From contig JAQXHW010000032.1 in the NCBI GenBank assembly GCA_029007475.1, forward strand, positions 1 to 6,503: a stretch of DNA of 6,503 bases, read 5' to 3'. The notes under the pieces were generated by a model. The model worked only from the letters and a program-made list of their open reading frames with translations. It had not been told where the DNA came from and did not search any database. A program made the position numbers and the translations under genes. This document shows, one piece after another, positions 1 through 6,022 of the stretch. The stretch's first letter is position 1. Every line of letters begins with the position of its first letter. The stretch comes from Oscillospiraceae bacterium (GTDB lineage Bacteria > Bacillota > Clostridia > Oscillospirales > Acutalibacteraceae).

Positions 1-1
1 C

Positions 2-1138
2 TGCGGCTTTAAGAAGCTATTTGTCCCCTATACCGACGCCCTTGAGGGTGCGGTTGTAAAGGGGATAGAGGTTTATCCTGTCAAGACGGTTTCCGAGCTT
101 ATAAATTATCTGAATAATGAGGGGGAGCTGTCTCGGGCTGAGATGCCGGCGGAGACCTTTCCTATGGAAGCCATGCCTGATTTCGAGGATGTCTGCGGAC
201 AGTATGAGGCAAGGCGGGCTATGGAGATTGCCGCCGCAGGAGGACACAATATTCTTCTTATCGGACCTCCCGGCTCCGGCAAGAGCATGATGGCGAAGCG
301 GCTGCCGTCTATTCTCCCGGATATGACCTTTGAGGAGAGGATAGACACCTCAAAAATTCACTCCATAGCAGGAGTTCTGCCAAAGGGCAGACCTTTGGTA
401 AGCGGCAGACCCTTCAGAAGTCCTCACCACACAGTTTCGTCGGTTGGACTTTCAGGCGGCGGTACAGTACCCCGTCCCGGTGAAGTTTCGCTTGCGCACA
501 ACGGAGTTCTGTTCTTAGATGAGCTTCCCGAGTTTTCAAGAAGTGCCTTAGAGGTGCTTCGTCAGCCTATTGAGGATTCCGTAGTCACTGTTTCAAGAGT
601 TCACTCTACGGTAAGCTACCCCTGCTCCGTTATGCTCGTAGCGGCTATGAACCCCTGCCCCTGCGGCTACTATTCTCACCCAAGGAGAAAATGTACCTGC
701 AGCGATGCCGCAATTAAAAAGTACCTCAACAGAGTCTCAGGCCCCCTCCTTGATCGAATCGATATCCACGTTGAAGTTCCCGCTGTGGAGTATGAGGATT
801 TGAGCAGTACTCAAAAGGGAGAGCCTTCAAGCGAGATACGCAAGCGGGTAAACAGGGCAAGAGAAATTCAGCTCAAGCGTTACGAGGGTACAAAAATTAC
901 CTGCAACGCAAGGGCAACTGCCGACCTTATGAAAGAGGTTTGCAGGCTAAGCTCCGAGGCCGAGGAAATCATGAAAACTGCCTTCGAAAAGCTCTCTCTT
1001 TCCGCAAGAGCCTATGACCGTGTGCTCAAGGTTGCGCGAACAATCGCCGATTTGGACGAAAGTCCTGACATTTTAGAGGAGCACGTCTTAGAGGCTGTCC
1101 AGTATCGCACCCTTGACAAGAAATATTGGAGCCTCTAA
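2..1138 (+). CDS. yifB: YifB/ComM-family Mg-chelatase-like AAA+ ATPase, 5' end missing
   Basis: The frame is open from the left edge, so the 378 visible residues lack roughly the first 130 of a family that is usually about 500 long. The lost part is the N-terminal Lon-protease/S5-like domain; its tail is visible as residues 1-47. The AAA+ core follows: Walker A GPPGSGKS at visible residues 88-95, Walker B VLFLDE at 169-174, and the family's four-cysteine cluster (CPCG then CTC; Cys219, 221, 231, 233), which may bind metal. SGPLLDRID is at 246-254 and the LSARAYDRVLKVART helix, probably carrying sensor 2, starts at 333. An internal ATG at 143 lies just before the AAA core and is not the real start, because conserved sequence continues upstream of it. 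Proteobacterial ComM is a branch-migration helicase acting on DNA taken up in transformation; the role of Firmicutes members is much less clear. It ends TAA with no obvious strong terminator after it. Family assignment is firm; cellular role is uncertain. Confidence 0.94.
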   Translation, partial: CGFKKLFVPYTDALEGAVVKGIEVYPVKTVSELINYLNNEGELSRAEMPAETFPMEAMPDFEDVCGQYEARRAMEIAAAGGHNILLIGPPGSGKSMMAKRLPSILPDMTFEERIDTSKIHSIAGVLPKGRPLVSGRPFRSPHHTVSSVGLSGGGTVPRPGEVSLAHNGVLFLDELPEFSRSALEVLRQPIEDSVVTVSRVHSTVSYPCSVMLVAAMNPCPCGYYSHPRRKCTCSDAAIKKYLNRVSGPLLDRIDIHVEVPAVEYEDLSSTQKGEPSSEIRKRVNRAREIQLKRYEGTKITCNARATADLMKEVCRLSSEAEEIMKTAFEKLSLSARAYDRVLKVARTIADLDESPDILEEHVLEAVQYRTLDKKYWSL

Positions 1139-1260
1139 TATTCTTATGCGAAAAAATATGTCAAAAAGTTTACAGAGTATTGGCATTTTTTCATTAAAAC
1201 ACCCCCATTTCGAAATATTTGCATACAAGATTAACAAAAATAGGTTACAAATAAAAATAT

Positions 1261-1304
1261 CGGTTGACATTAAACCGTTTTCGTATTATCATTTTGTTAC
1301 GGTT
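1261..1304. repeat. Three CGGTT/AACCG elements around the murA promoter
   Basis: CGGTT at 1261-1265 overlaps the -35 box, AACCG at 1273-1277 lies in the spacer, and CGGTT at 1300-1304 lies at the predicted transcription start. The first two form an inverted repeat with a 7-base centre straddling the -35 box. The third is flanked as CGGTTAA, while the second is preceded by TTA, so the match extends only imperfectly. The placement would suit an operator, but the arms are only 5 bases and no regulator is encoded nearby. Confidence 0.35.
1264..1292 (+). promoter_or_regulatory. Sigma-A promoter for murA
   Basis: A perfect -35 box TTGACA (1264-1269) is followed, after the ideal 17-base spacer, by TATCAT (1287-1292), a 5/6 match to TATAAT. 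Transcription would start near 1299, leaving an untranslated leader of about 187 bases before the murA TTG. This is the best promoter match in the window. There is no extended -10 TG. Assignment to murA is inferred from orientation and from the lack of any gene in between. Confidence 0.8.
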
Positions 1305-1330
1305 AATGGTAGATTTGTCTAAATTAGCCT

Positions 1331-1363
1331 GTTTTCTTTTGTGGAATACCAACAAAGGAAAAT
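1331..1363 (+). promoter_or_regulatory. Long AT-rich hairpin in the murA leader
   Basis: Bases 1332-1342 pair with 1352-1362 over 11 consecutive positions, one of them a G-U wobble (1337/1357). After a bulged A at 1351, GG (1343-1344) pairs with CC (1349-1350) around the four-base loop AATA. A G-U pair (1331/1363) can extend the base, giving 14 pairs. No U-run follows, so it is not a standard terminator. It lies about 30 nt into the predicted leader and might affect transcript stability or serve as a regulatory structure. It matches no riboswitch I recognise. Confidence 0.45.
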
Positions 1364-1445
1364 CACCGCGAAATTCCTCAAAAGTTTGATATCTTCTAAG
1401 TTTTGCCAGAGGATATTTCGGCTTATTTTTAACTTGATTACAAAC

Positions 1446-1470
1446 AATATTGTGACCCCATAACAAAATT
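1446..1470 (+). promoter_or_regulatory. Weak stem just upstream of the murA Shine-Dalgarno site
   Basis: AAT-A-TTGT (1446-1453) can pair with ACAA-A-ATT (1463-1470): seven pairs interrupted by one A-A mismatch, around the nine-base loop GACCCCATA. It ends two bases before the GGAG ribosome binding site. It is AT-rich and therefore only marginally stable. It could influence ribosome access, or it could be chance in AT-rich DNA. Confidence 0.25.
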
Positions 1471-1472
1471 AC

Positions 1473-1476
1473 GGAG
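1473..1476 (+). promoter_or_regulatory. Shine-Dalgarno site fixing the murA TTG start
   Basis: GGAG sits nine bases before the TTG at 1486. No ATG or GTG in this frame lies close by, and the protein from this TTG begins with the usual MurA N-terminus, so the rare start codon is well supported. Confidence 0.75.
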
Positions 1477-1485
1477 TGTGCAGAT

Positions 1486-2778
1486 TTGGAAAAATATATA
1501 ATTAACGGCGGAAACGTCCTAAACGGAGAGGTTACTGTCAGCGGCGCAAAGAATGCAGCAGTTGCAATTATCCCCGCAACAATCCTCTGCGATGAGCCCT
1601 GCCGAATTGAAAATATACCTAACATCAGTGATGTTACCTTAATTGCGAAGATTTTACAGAACTTGGGCGCAAAGGTTACCCGCGTCAACAAGTCCACTTT
1701 AGATATCGACCCCAGACCTATAAACACCTACTGTGCCGTTGATGATTCTGTCCGCGGTATGAGAGCCTCCTACTATCTTTTAGGCGCTCTTATCGGCAGA
1801 TTCAACAACGCAAGAGTTGCCATGCCCGGCGGCTGTAATTTCGGTGTTCGTCCTATCGACCAGCACTTAAAGGGCTTTGCCGCTTTGGGTGCCGAGTGTG
1901 AATTGCTCAACGGCGCTATTGTTGACGCTCACAGCGACAGACGTATGCAGGGTACTTCAATTTACCTTGATACCGTTTCGGTCGGTACTACAATCAACCT
2001 GATGCTTGCCGCAGTTAAGGCAGAGGGTCAGACTATTATCGAAAATGCCGCCAAGGAGCCTCATATTGTTGACCTTGCAAACTTCTTGAATTCTATGGGC
2101 GCAAGTATCCGCGGCGCAGGTACAGACGTTATTAAAATCCGCGGAGTAGATTATCTCCACGGCATAACATATTCCATTATTCCCGACCAGATTGAAGCCG
2201 GTACCTATATGGCGGCCGTAGCAGCTACGAGGGGTAAGCTTTTGGTTAAGAACGTAACCCCGAAGCACTTGGAGTCCATAACCGCAAAGCTCAGGGAAAT
2301 CGGCGTTTACGTTGAGGAGTACGACGAGGCAGTCCTTGTTGACGCAACCGAAAGACGTCTGAGACGCTGTAACCTGAAAACCATGCCTCATCCCGGCTTT
2401 CCCACAGATTGTCAGCCTCAGTTCGTGGCACTTCTTACCACAGTTGAGGGCACAAGCATTGTGACCGAAAATGTTTGGGATAACAGATACCAGTATGTCC
2501 GTGAGCTTCTCCTTATGGGTGCCCATATTTCTGTTGAGAGCAGGGTTGCAATTGTCGACGGACAGGTGCCTCTCCACGGTGCTCCCGTAAAGGCAACCGA
2601 CCTTCGCGGCGGTGCAGCACTTATTATTGCGGGTCTTGTTGCCAGCGGTACTACGGAGCTTTCCTCTATCCACTATGTAGAGAGAGGCTACGAGGAGATT
2701 GTCGAAAAGCTCAGAGCCTTAGGCGCCGACATTAAGAAGCAGTATGTTCCCGAAGACGAGGCGGCAGTAACTGCGTAA
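1486..2778 (+). CDS. murA: UDP-N-acetylglucosamine 1-carboxyvinyltransferase MurA
   Basis: MurA is cytoplasmic and catalyses the first committed step of peptidoglycan synthesis, moving the enolpyruvyl group of phosphoenolpyruvate onto the 3'-OH of UDP-GlcNAc. The 430 residues match the family's usual length. Lys22-Asn23 lie in GAKNAA as in E. coli MurA. The active-site loop PGGCNFGVRP carries Cys117, the residue alkylated by fosfomycin, so the target site is the sensitive Cys type rather than the resistant Asp type. Other expected residues are Arg93 in the GMRAS motif, Asp308 in FPTDCQPQF (the general-base position), Arg374 in TDLRGG and Arg400 in VERGYEE. Translation starts at TTG. The gene has its own strong promoter upstream and an intrinsic terminator just downstream, so it looks monocistronic. 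Many Firmicutes have two MurA paralogues; which one this is cannot be told from the window. Confidence 0.97.
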   Translation: MEKYIINGGNVLNGEVTVSGAKNAAVAIIPATILCDEPCRIENIPNISDVTLIAKILQNLGAKVTRVNKSTLDIDPRPINTYCAVDDSVRGMRASYYLLGALIGRFNNARVAMPGGCNFGVRPIDQHLKGFAALGAECELLNGAIVDAHSDRRMQGTSIYLDTVSVGTTINLMLAAVKAEGQTIIENAAKEPHIVDLANFLNSMGASIRGAGTDVIKIRGVDYLHGITYSIIPDQIEAGTYMAAVAATRGKLLVKNVTPKHLESITAKLREIGVYVEEYDEAVLVDATERRLRRCNLKTMPHPGFPTDCQPQFVALLTTVEGTSIVTENVWDNRYQYVRELLLMGAHISVESRVAIVDGQVPLHGAPVKATDLRGGAALIIAGLVASGTTELSSIHYVERGYEEIVEKLRALGADIKKQYVPEDEAAVTA

Positions 2779-2791
2779 TCACGTTTTACTC

Positions 2792-2818
2792 AAGGGGTAC
2801 ATGGTTGTGCCCCTTTTT
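2792..2818 (+). terminator. Intrinsic terminator of murA
   Basis: The arm AAGGGGTAC (2792-2800) pairs with GTGCCCCTT (2807-2815) in a nine-pair stem with one T-G wobble, closing the six-base loop ATGGTT. The 3' arm runs straight into a T tract (2814-2818), and another T tract follows at 2821-2825. It starts 13 bases after the murA stop codon, which fits Rho-independent termination of murA. Confidence 0.9.
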
Positions 2819-2839
2819 AGTTTTTATAAGGCATAGTTT

Positions 2840-2844
2840 AGGAG
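2840..2844 (+). promoter_or_regulatory. Shine-Dalgarno site fixing the walJ TTG start
   Basis: AGGAG lies eight bases before the TTG at 2853. This choice rejects the longer frame opening at 2805, whose first codons fall within the murA terminator and which would add 16 residues absent from the usual WalJ N-terminus. Confidence 0.8.
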
Positions 2845-2852
2845 TAGTAAAA

Positions 2853-3641
2853 TTGGCTAAATTTGTTACACTTTTCAGCTCAAGTGCAGGGAACTGCTAT
2901 TATATCGGAAGCTCAGGTCGGGGCGTTTTAATTGATGCAGGCAGAAGCTGCAAGCAGATTGAGGCGGCAATGCTCTCAAACGAGCTTGATATGCGCAGGG
3001 TTCAGGGAATTTTCATTACTCATGAGCATTCCGACCACTGTCAGGGACTCCGAGTTCTTGCCTCAAGGTACGGAATAAACGTGTACTCAAGCGAGGGAAC
3101 ACTTAAAGCCTTAGAGGAAAGCGATAGGCTGGACAGCCGTTTTTCTGCCGACGTAATAGAGAGTAAAATCTCCTTAGGCGATATGCTTATTGAACGCTTT
3201 GACACACCCCACGACAGCGCCGAGAGCTGTACATACAGGGTGACAACTGCCGACGGAAAAAAAGCAATGGTTGCAACGGATATGGGGGTAATGCTTCCAA
3301 GCATTCGCAACGCTATTTCAGAGTGCAGCCTTGCCGTTGTTGAGTCTAACCATGACGTAAATATGCTTATGACAGGGCCCTATCCCTACCCGCTAAAAAG
3401 GCGGATTCTCTCCGACAGAGGACATCTTTCAAACGCAGCCTGCGCCGAGGAATTACCTCACTTTGTAAATTCCGGAGTAAGACACCTTATCTTAGGCCAT
3501 TTAAGCGGTGAAAACAATACCCCAGATGTTGCCTATGTTACCTCTCTCTGTGCGCTTAAGGAAGCCGGAATGACCCTCGGCGAGGACTTCACTTTAGAGG
3601 TTGCTCCACGAGAAACAAACGGTAAAAAAATAATTTTTTAA
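2853..3641 (+). CDS. walJ: WalJ (YycJ) family metallo-beta-lactamase-fold protein
   Basis: This 262-residue cytoplasmic protein belongs to the YycJ/WalJ branch of the metallo-beta-lactamase fold, whose members are thought to act as DNA exonucleases. From the TTG start it begins MAKFVTLFSSSAGN, the usual family N-terminus with the glycine-containing SSSAGN turn. The metal-binding motif HxHxDH is intact as HEHSDH (57-62). Further candidate ligands are His120 in DTPHD, Asp143 in ATDMG, His167 in ESNHD and His216 in LGHLS; RGHLSN (189-194) is also family-typical. In Bacillus and relatives the gene lies in the walRKHIJ cell-wall control operon, often close to rlmH; here the two-component genes are not adjacent but rlmH follows after nine bases. 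No clear promoter is visible between the murA terminator and this gene, so expression may rely on a weak promoter or read-through. Family is confident; exact substrate is not. Confidence 0.93.
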   Translation: MAKFVTLFSSSAGNCYYIGSSGRGVLIDAGRSCKQIEAAMLSNELDMRRVQGIFITHEHSDHCQGLRVLASRYGINVYSSEGTLKALEESDRLDSRFSADVIESKISLGDMLIERFDTPHDSAESCTYRVTTADGKKAMVATDMGVMLPSIRNAISECSLAVVESNHDVNMLMTGPYPYPLKRRILSDRGHLSNAACAEELPHFVNSGVRHLILGHLSGENNTPDVAYVTSLCALKEAGMTLGEDFTLEVAPRETNGKKIIF

Positions 3642-3650
3642 GAGGCCTTT

Positions 3651-4133
3651 ATGCTGTCGGTAAATATAATCTGCGTGGGAACGCTAAAAGAAAAATATTT
3701 GAGGGATGCAATAGGGGAGTACAGCGCTCGCCTTACTCCCTTTTGCAGGTTTAATATAGTGGAGCTTTCCGAGTATAAGCTCTCTCAGAATCCCTCTGAA
3801 AGCGAAATCAAAAGGTGTATAGAGGAGGAGGGTAAAAAAATCCTCTCCAAAACTACAAAAGGCTCTTTTGTAATCCCCATGTGTATTGAGGGAAAAACCC
3901 TTTCCTCAGAGGCTTTCTCTCAAAAGCTTGAGAGTATCGGCTTAGAGGAAAAAAGCTCCGTTGATTTTATTATCGGCGGTTCATACGGACTTTCGGACGA
4001 GGTAAAGTCAAGGGGTGATTTTCGCCTTTCAATGAGCCCCATGACCTTCCCTCACCAGCTTGCAAGAGTAATGCTCTGCGAGCAGATTTACCGTGCTTTT
4101 CAAATCAGCAGCGGCGGCAAGTACCACAAATAG
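3651..4133 (+). CDS. rlmH: 23S rRNA (pseudouridine-1915-N3)-methyltransferase RlmH
   Basis: RlmH is a small SPOUT-fold methyltransferase that uses S-adenosylmethionine to methylate N3 of pseudouridine 1915 in helix 69 of 23S rRNA, on assembled 70S ribosomes. The 160 residues match the family size (155-159 in E. coli and S. aureus). Visible signatures are the N-terminal VGTLKEKYL (9-17), the knot segment FIIGGSYGLSDEV (106-118), MTFPHQLARVMLCEQIYRAF (131-150) and the C-terminal tail ending KYHK. It starts at ATG with AGAGG five bases upstream, nine bases after walJ, so the two are probably one transcript. In staphylococci this gene (orfX) holds the SCCmec attachment site at its 3' end; here the 3' end is intact and nothing is inserted. 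Confidence 0.96.
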   Translation: MLSVNIICVGTLKEKYLRDAIGEYSARLTPFCRFNIVELSEYKLSQNPSESEIKRCIEEEGKKILSKTTKGSFVIPMCIEGKTLSSEAFSQKLESIGLEEKSSVDFIIGGSYGLSDEVKSRGDFRLSMSPMTFPHQLARVMLCEQIYRAFQISSGGKYHK

Positions 4134-4197
4134 CAAAGAGAATAATCAGTACTTCCTTAGTTCTCAAGCTGAAAGCGAAACGGCGGTCGTATATAGC

Positions 4198-4206
4198 TGT
4201 TATTAT
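4198..4206 (+). promoter_or_regulatory. Possible extended -10 promoter for rqcH
   Basis: TGT directly precedes TATTAT (4201-4206), giving an extended -10 element with a 5/6 hexamer. The -35 position at 17-base spacing (AAACGG) is poor, which extended -10 promoters tolerate. The start of transcription would be near 4213, about 58 bases before the rqcH GTG. An alternative, weaker -10 is GATAAT at 4236-4241. Confidence 0.3.
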
Positions 4207-4220
4207 GCTGTGAAAGTTGT

Positions 4221-4234
4221 GGGAGTACGCTCCC
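4221..4234 (+). promoter_or_regulatory. GC-rich hairpin upstream of rqcH
   Basis: GGGAG (4221-4225) and CTCCC (4230-4234) form a perfect five-pair stem around TACG. The next T tract (TTTTT, 4248-4252) begins 13 bases after the stem, too far for a normal terminator, so this is at best a weak terminator of walJ-rlmH. It could instead be a leader structure of rqcH, lying 23 bases before its Shine-Dalgarno site. Confidence 0.35.
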
Positions 4235-4257
4235 TGATAATTGTTAGTTTTTGTTAC

Positions 4258-4263
4258 AGGAGG
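4258..4263 (+). promoter_or_regulatory. Consensus Shine-Dalgarno site fixing the rqcH GTG start
   Basis: AGGAGG sits seven bases before GTG at 4271. It lies inside the longer open frame that begins with TTG at 4241, showing that the extra ten residues of that frame are untranslated. From the GTG the protein begins MALDG, the usual NFACT N-terminus. Confidence 0.88.
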
Positions 4264-4270
4264 TGCTAAG

Positions 4271-6010
4271 GTGGCGCTTGACGGAATATTTTTAGGACTG
4301 CTCTCAAAAGAAATTGAGAGTCTATCTAAGGGCGCTAAGGTGAATCAGGTGCAGCAGCCCTCAAGAGATGAAATAATACTTCAGCTTCATACCCTCGAGG
4401 GTAACAGGAAGCTACTTATTTGCGCCCGTGCTGATTCCCCCAGAGTAGGCTTTACCTCATACGGAGCAGAAAATCCCAAGGAGCCTCCTATGTTCTGTAT
4501 GTTTCTGAGAAAGCATCTCTGCGGTGCCAGAATTAAGGCTGTACGTCAGCATGAGTCCGAGAGGATTATTTTCATAGATTTCGACGCGATTAATTCCGTA
4601 GGCGACAAGAGGGAGCTTACCTTCGCCGTGGAGATTATGGGAAAACACAGCAACTGTATTCTTATTGACTCAGAGGGGATAATCATGGACGCCCTGAAGA
4701 GAGTTGATATGACCCTTTCATCAAAGCGAATGGTGCTTCCCGGCTTAAGATATGAGCTTCCTCCCTCGCAGGGAAAGCTCTCGGTTATAAATACTGCCGC
4801 AGAGAAAATTGCGGAGAGAATATTCTCAGGGGAAGCAAAGACTCTCGATAAAGCAATTCTCAATACGGTTATGGGCGTTTCCCCGGTGGTGTCCAGGGAA
4901 ATAGCTTTCAGAGCCTGCGGCACAGAGGATATCTCAGTTACGCTGCTTTCGGATAAACATAGGGAAAGCCTGAAAGCCGAGCTTGAAAACTTAAGAGAAA
5001 TAGCAGGACATAACAAAGGAACACCCACTCTCATAAAAAACCAAGAGGGAAAGCCCTTTGACCTGACCTTTTTAGACGTCAGACAGTACGGTGATTCCCT
5101 GGAAAAAGTGCGGTTTAATTCCTACTGCGAGCTTCTTGACGAATACTACCACAGCCGCGATACAATAGAGCGCATGAGGGCGTATTCCTCAGATCTTACG
5201 AGGCTCACGACAAATTCTATCGCAAGAATTACAAGAAAAATAAACGCCCAAACCGCGGAGCTTGAGGAAACTAAAAACCGCGAGGAGCTTCGTATAAAGG
5301 GCGACCTTTTACAGGCTAATCTCTACCGCATTGAAAGGGGTGCTTCTTTCGCAGAGGTAGAAAACTTCTACGACGAGAATAACTCTCTGCTGAGAATTGC
5401 TCTAAATCCCGCCAAGACTCCTGCTCAAAATGCCCAGAAGTTTTACAAGGATTATGCCCGCGCAAAGACAGCGGATAAAATTCTCCGAGTACAGATTGAA
5501 AAGGGCAGGGAGGAGCTTTTGTATCTTGAGAGCGTCCTTGATGAAATTGAAAGGGCAGCTACCTCTAAGGATATGCAGCTTATCCGCCGTGAGCTTACGG
5601 ATTTAGGCTATATTAAGGCAGCCAAAGGAAAGCAAAAGGAGCCCTCCGAATTACCTGTGAAGGAGTATAAAACCTCCGACGGCTTTACTGTTTTTATCGG
5701 CAGAAATAACAGGCAAAACGATAAATTGACATTAAAGCTCTCCGCAAAGGATGACGTGTGGCTCCACACAAAAGAGATTCCCGGCTCCCATACCGTAATC
5801 AAAGCCGAGGGCAAAAGGGTCAGCGACAGGGCGATTTTAGAGGCGGCACAGTTTTGTGCATATAACTCAAAGGCAAGGGAAAGCGCTCAGGTGCCCGTAG
5901 ATTTCACCCTAATAAAATATGTTATGAAGCCCGTAGGTTCACCTCCCGGCAGAGTAATCTACACCCACCAAAAAACGGTTTACGTTACCCCTGTAAACCC
6001 AGAAAAGTAA
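4271..6010 (+). CDS. rqcH: RqcH, NFACT-family ribosome quality control protein
   Basis: RqcH (older annotations: fibronectin-binding protein, YloA/Fbp/PavA) binds large ribosomal subunits still carrying peptidyl-tRNA after stalling. It recruits tRNA-Ala so that a C-terminal alanine tail marks the nascent chain for proteolysis. The 579 residues match the bacterial family. NFACT-N starts at MALDGIF, with EPPMFCMFLRKHL at 71-83 and EIMGKHSN at 121-128. A helix-hairpin-helix region is around 158-216 (LPGLRYELPP; VMGVSPVVSREIAFRA). A long coiled coil spans about 296-445. The NFACT-R domain spans about 465-560, with IGRNNRQND (476-484), DDVWLHTKEIPGSH (494-507) and PPGRVIYTHQKTVYVTP near the end. 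The Asp97-Arg98 pair needed for tailing in B. subtilis appears here as Glu97-Arg98. No NFACT-C domain is present, as usual in bacteria. The next gene starts 12 bases downstream. Confidence 0.94.
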   Translation: MALDGIFLGLLSKEIESLSKGAKVNQVQQPSRDEIILQLHTLEGNRKLLICARADSPRVGFTSYGAENPKEPPMFCMFLRKHLCGARIKAVRQHESERIIFIDFDAINSVGDKRELTFAVEIMGKHSNCILIDSEGIIMDALKRVDMTLSSKRMVLPGLRYELPPSQGKLSVINTAAEKIAERIFSGEAKTLDKAILNTVMGVSPVVSREIAFRACGTEDISVTLLSDKHRESLKAELENLREIAGHNKGTPTLIKNQEGKPFDLTFLDVRQYGDSLEKVRFNSYCELLDEYYHSRDTIERMRAYSSDLTRLTTNSIARITRKINAQTAELEETKNREELRIKGDLLQANLYRIERGASFAEVENFYDENNSLLRIALNPAKTPAQNAQKFYKDYARAKTADKILRVQIEKGREELLYLESVLDEIERAATSKDMQLIRRELTDLGYIKAAKGKQKEPSELPVKEYKTSDGFTVFIGRNNRQNDKLTLKLSAKDDVWLHTKEIPGSHTVIKAEGKRVSDRAILEAAQFCAYNSKARESAQVPVDFTLIKYVMKPVGSPPGRVIYTHQKTVYVTPVNPEK

Positions 6011-6022
6011 GCAGGTGAAAAA

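Larger units (their letters stand above)
1139..1485. other. AT-rich intergenic region with murA promoter and leader
   Basis: These 347 bases hold no convincing gene. The left part (1139-1260) is AT-rich and has no clear GC-stem terminator for the preceding ATPase gene. Its only local symmetry is the short palindrome ATTTCGAAAT at 1207-1216. The right part carries a strong promoter, repeated CGGTT elements, a long leader hairpin and the murA Shine-Dalgarno site, each listed separately. Open frames crossing it on the minus strand (for example 1088-1270 and 1245-1727) have no ribosome binding site or recognisable protein and overlap real genes antisense. Confidence 0.8.

Noticed and set aside
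143..145. ATG at 143 as the true start of the YifB-family protein
   Set aside because: The same frame is open to the left edge and encodes the family-typical sequence preceding the AAA core, so this is an internal methionine and the gene is truncated only by the window.
1139..1260. A terminator for the YifB-family gene
   Set aside because: Poly-A and poly-T stretches occur, but none follows a GC-rich stem. ATTTCGAAAT at 1207-1216 is too short and AT-rich to act as one.
1306..1389. A 27-codon ATG frame in the murA leader that might be a regulatory leader peptide
   Set aside because: It starts only about seven bases after the predicted transcription start, has no Shine-Dalgarno site and shows no run of regulatory codons. 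It also overlaps the leader hairpin.
1957..2673. A 238-codon minus-strand open frame inside murA
   Set aside because: It lies wholly antisense to murA, has no recognisable domain and gives an implausibly Cys- and Asn-rich protein. Every catalytic motif of MurA is on the + strand, so this is a codon-usage shadow.
2805..2830. A walJ promoter formed by TTGTGC (2805-2810) and TATAAG (2825-2830)
   Set aside because: The spacer is only 14 bases and the elements overlap the murA terminator, so it is unlikely to be active as a normal sigma-A promoter.
4105..4140. A possible SCC-type attachment site at the rlmH 3' end
   Set aside because: The C-terminal KYHK codons correspond to the region used as attB in staphylococci, but there is no recombinase gene, no repeated copy of the site downstream and no inserted DNA. 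The gene runs normally to its stop.
4546..5034. A 162-codon minus-strand open frame inside rqcH
   Set aside because: It is antisense to the conserved NFACT-N domain, and its Ser- and Ile-rich composition is that expected from reverse reading of the gene. No family is recognised.
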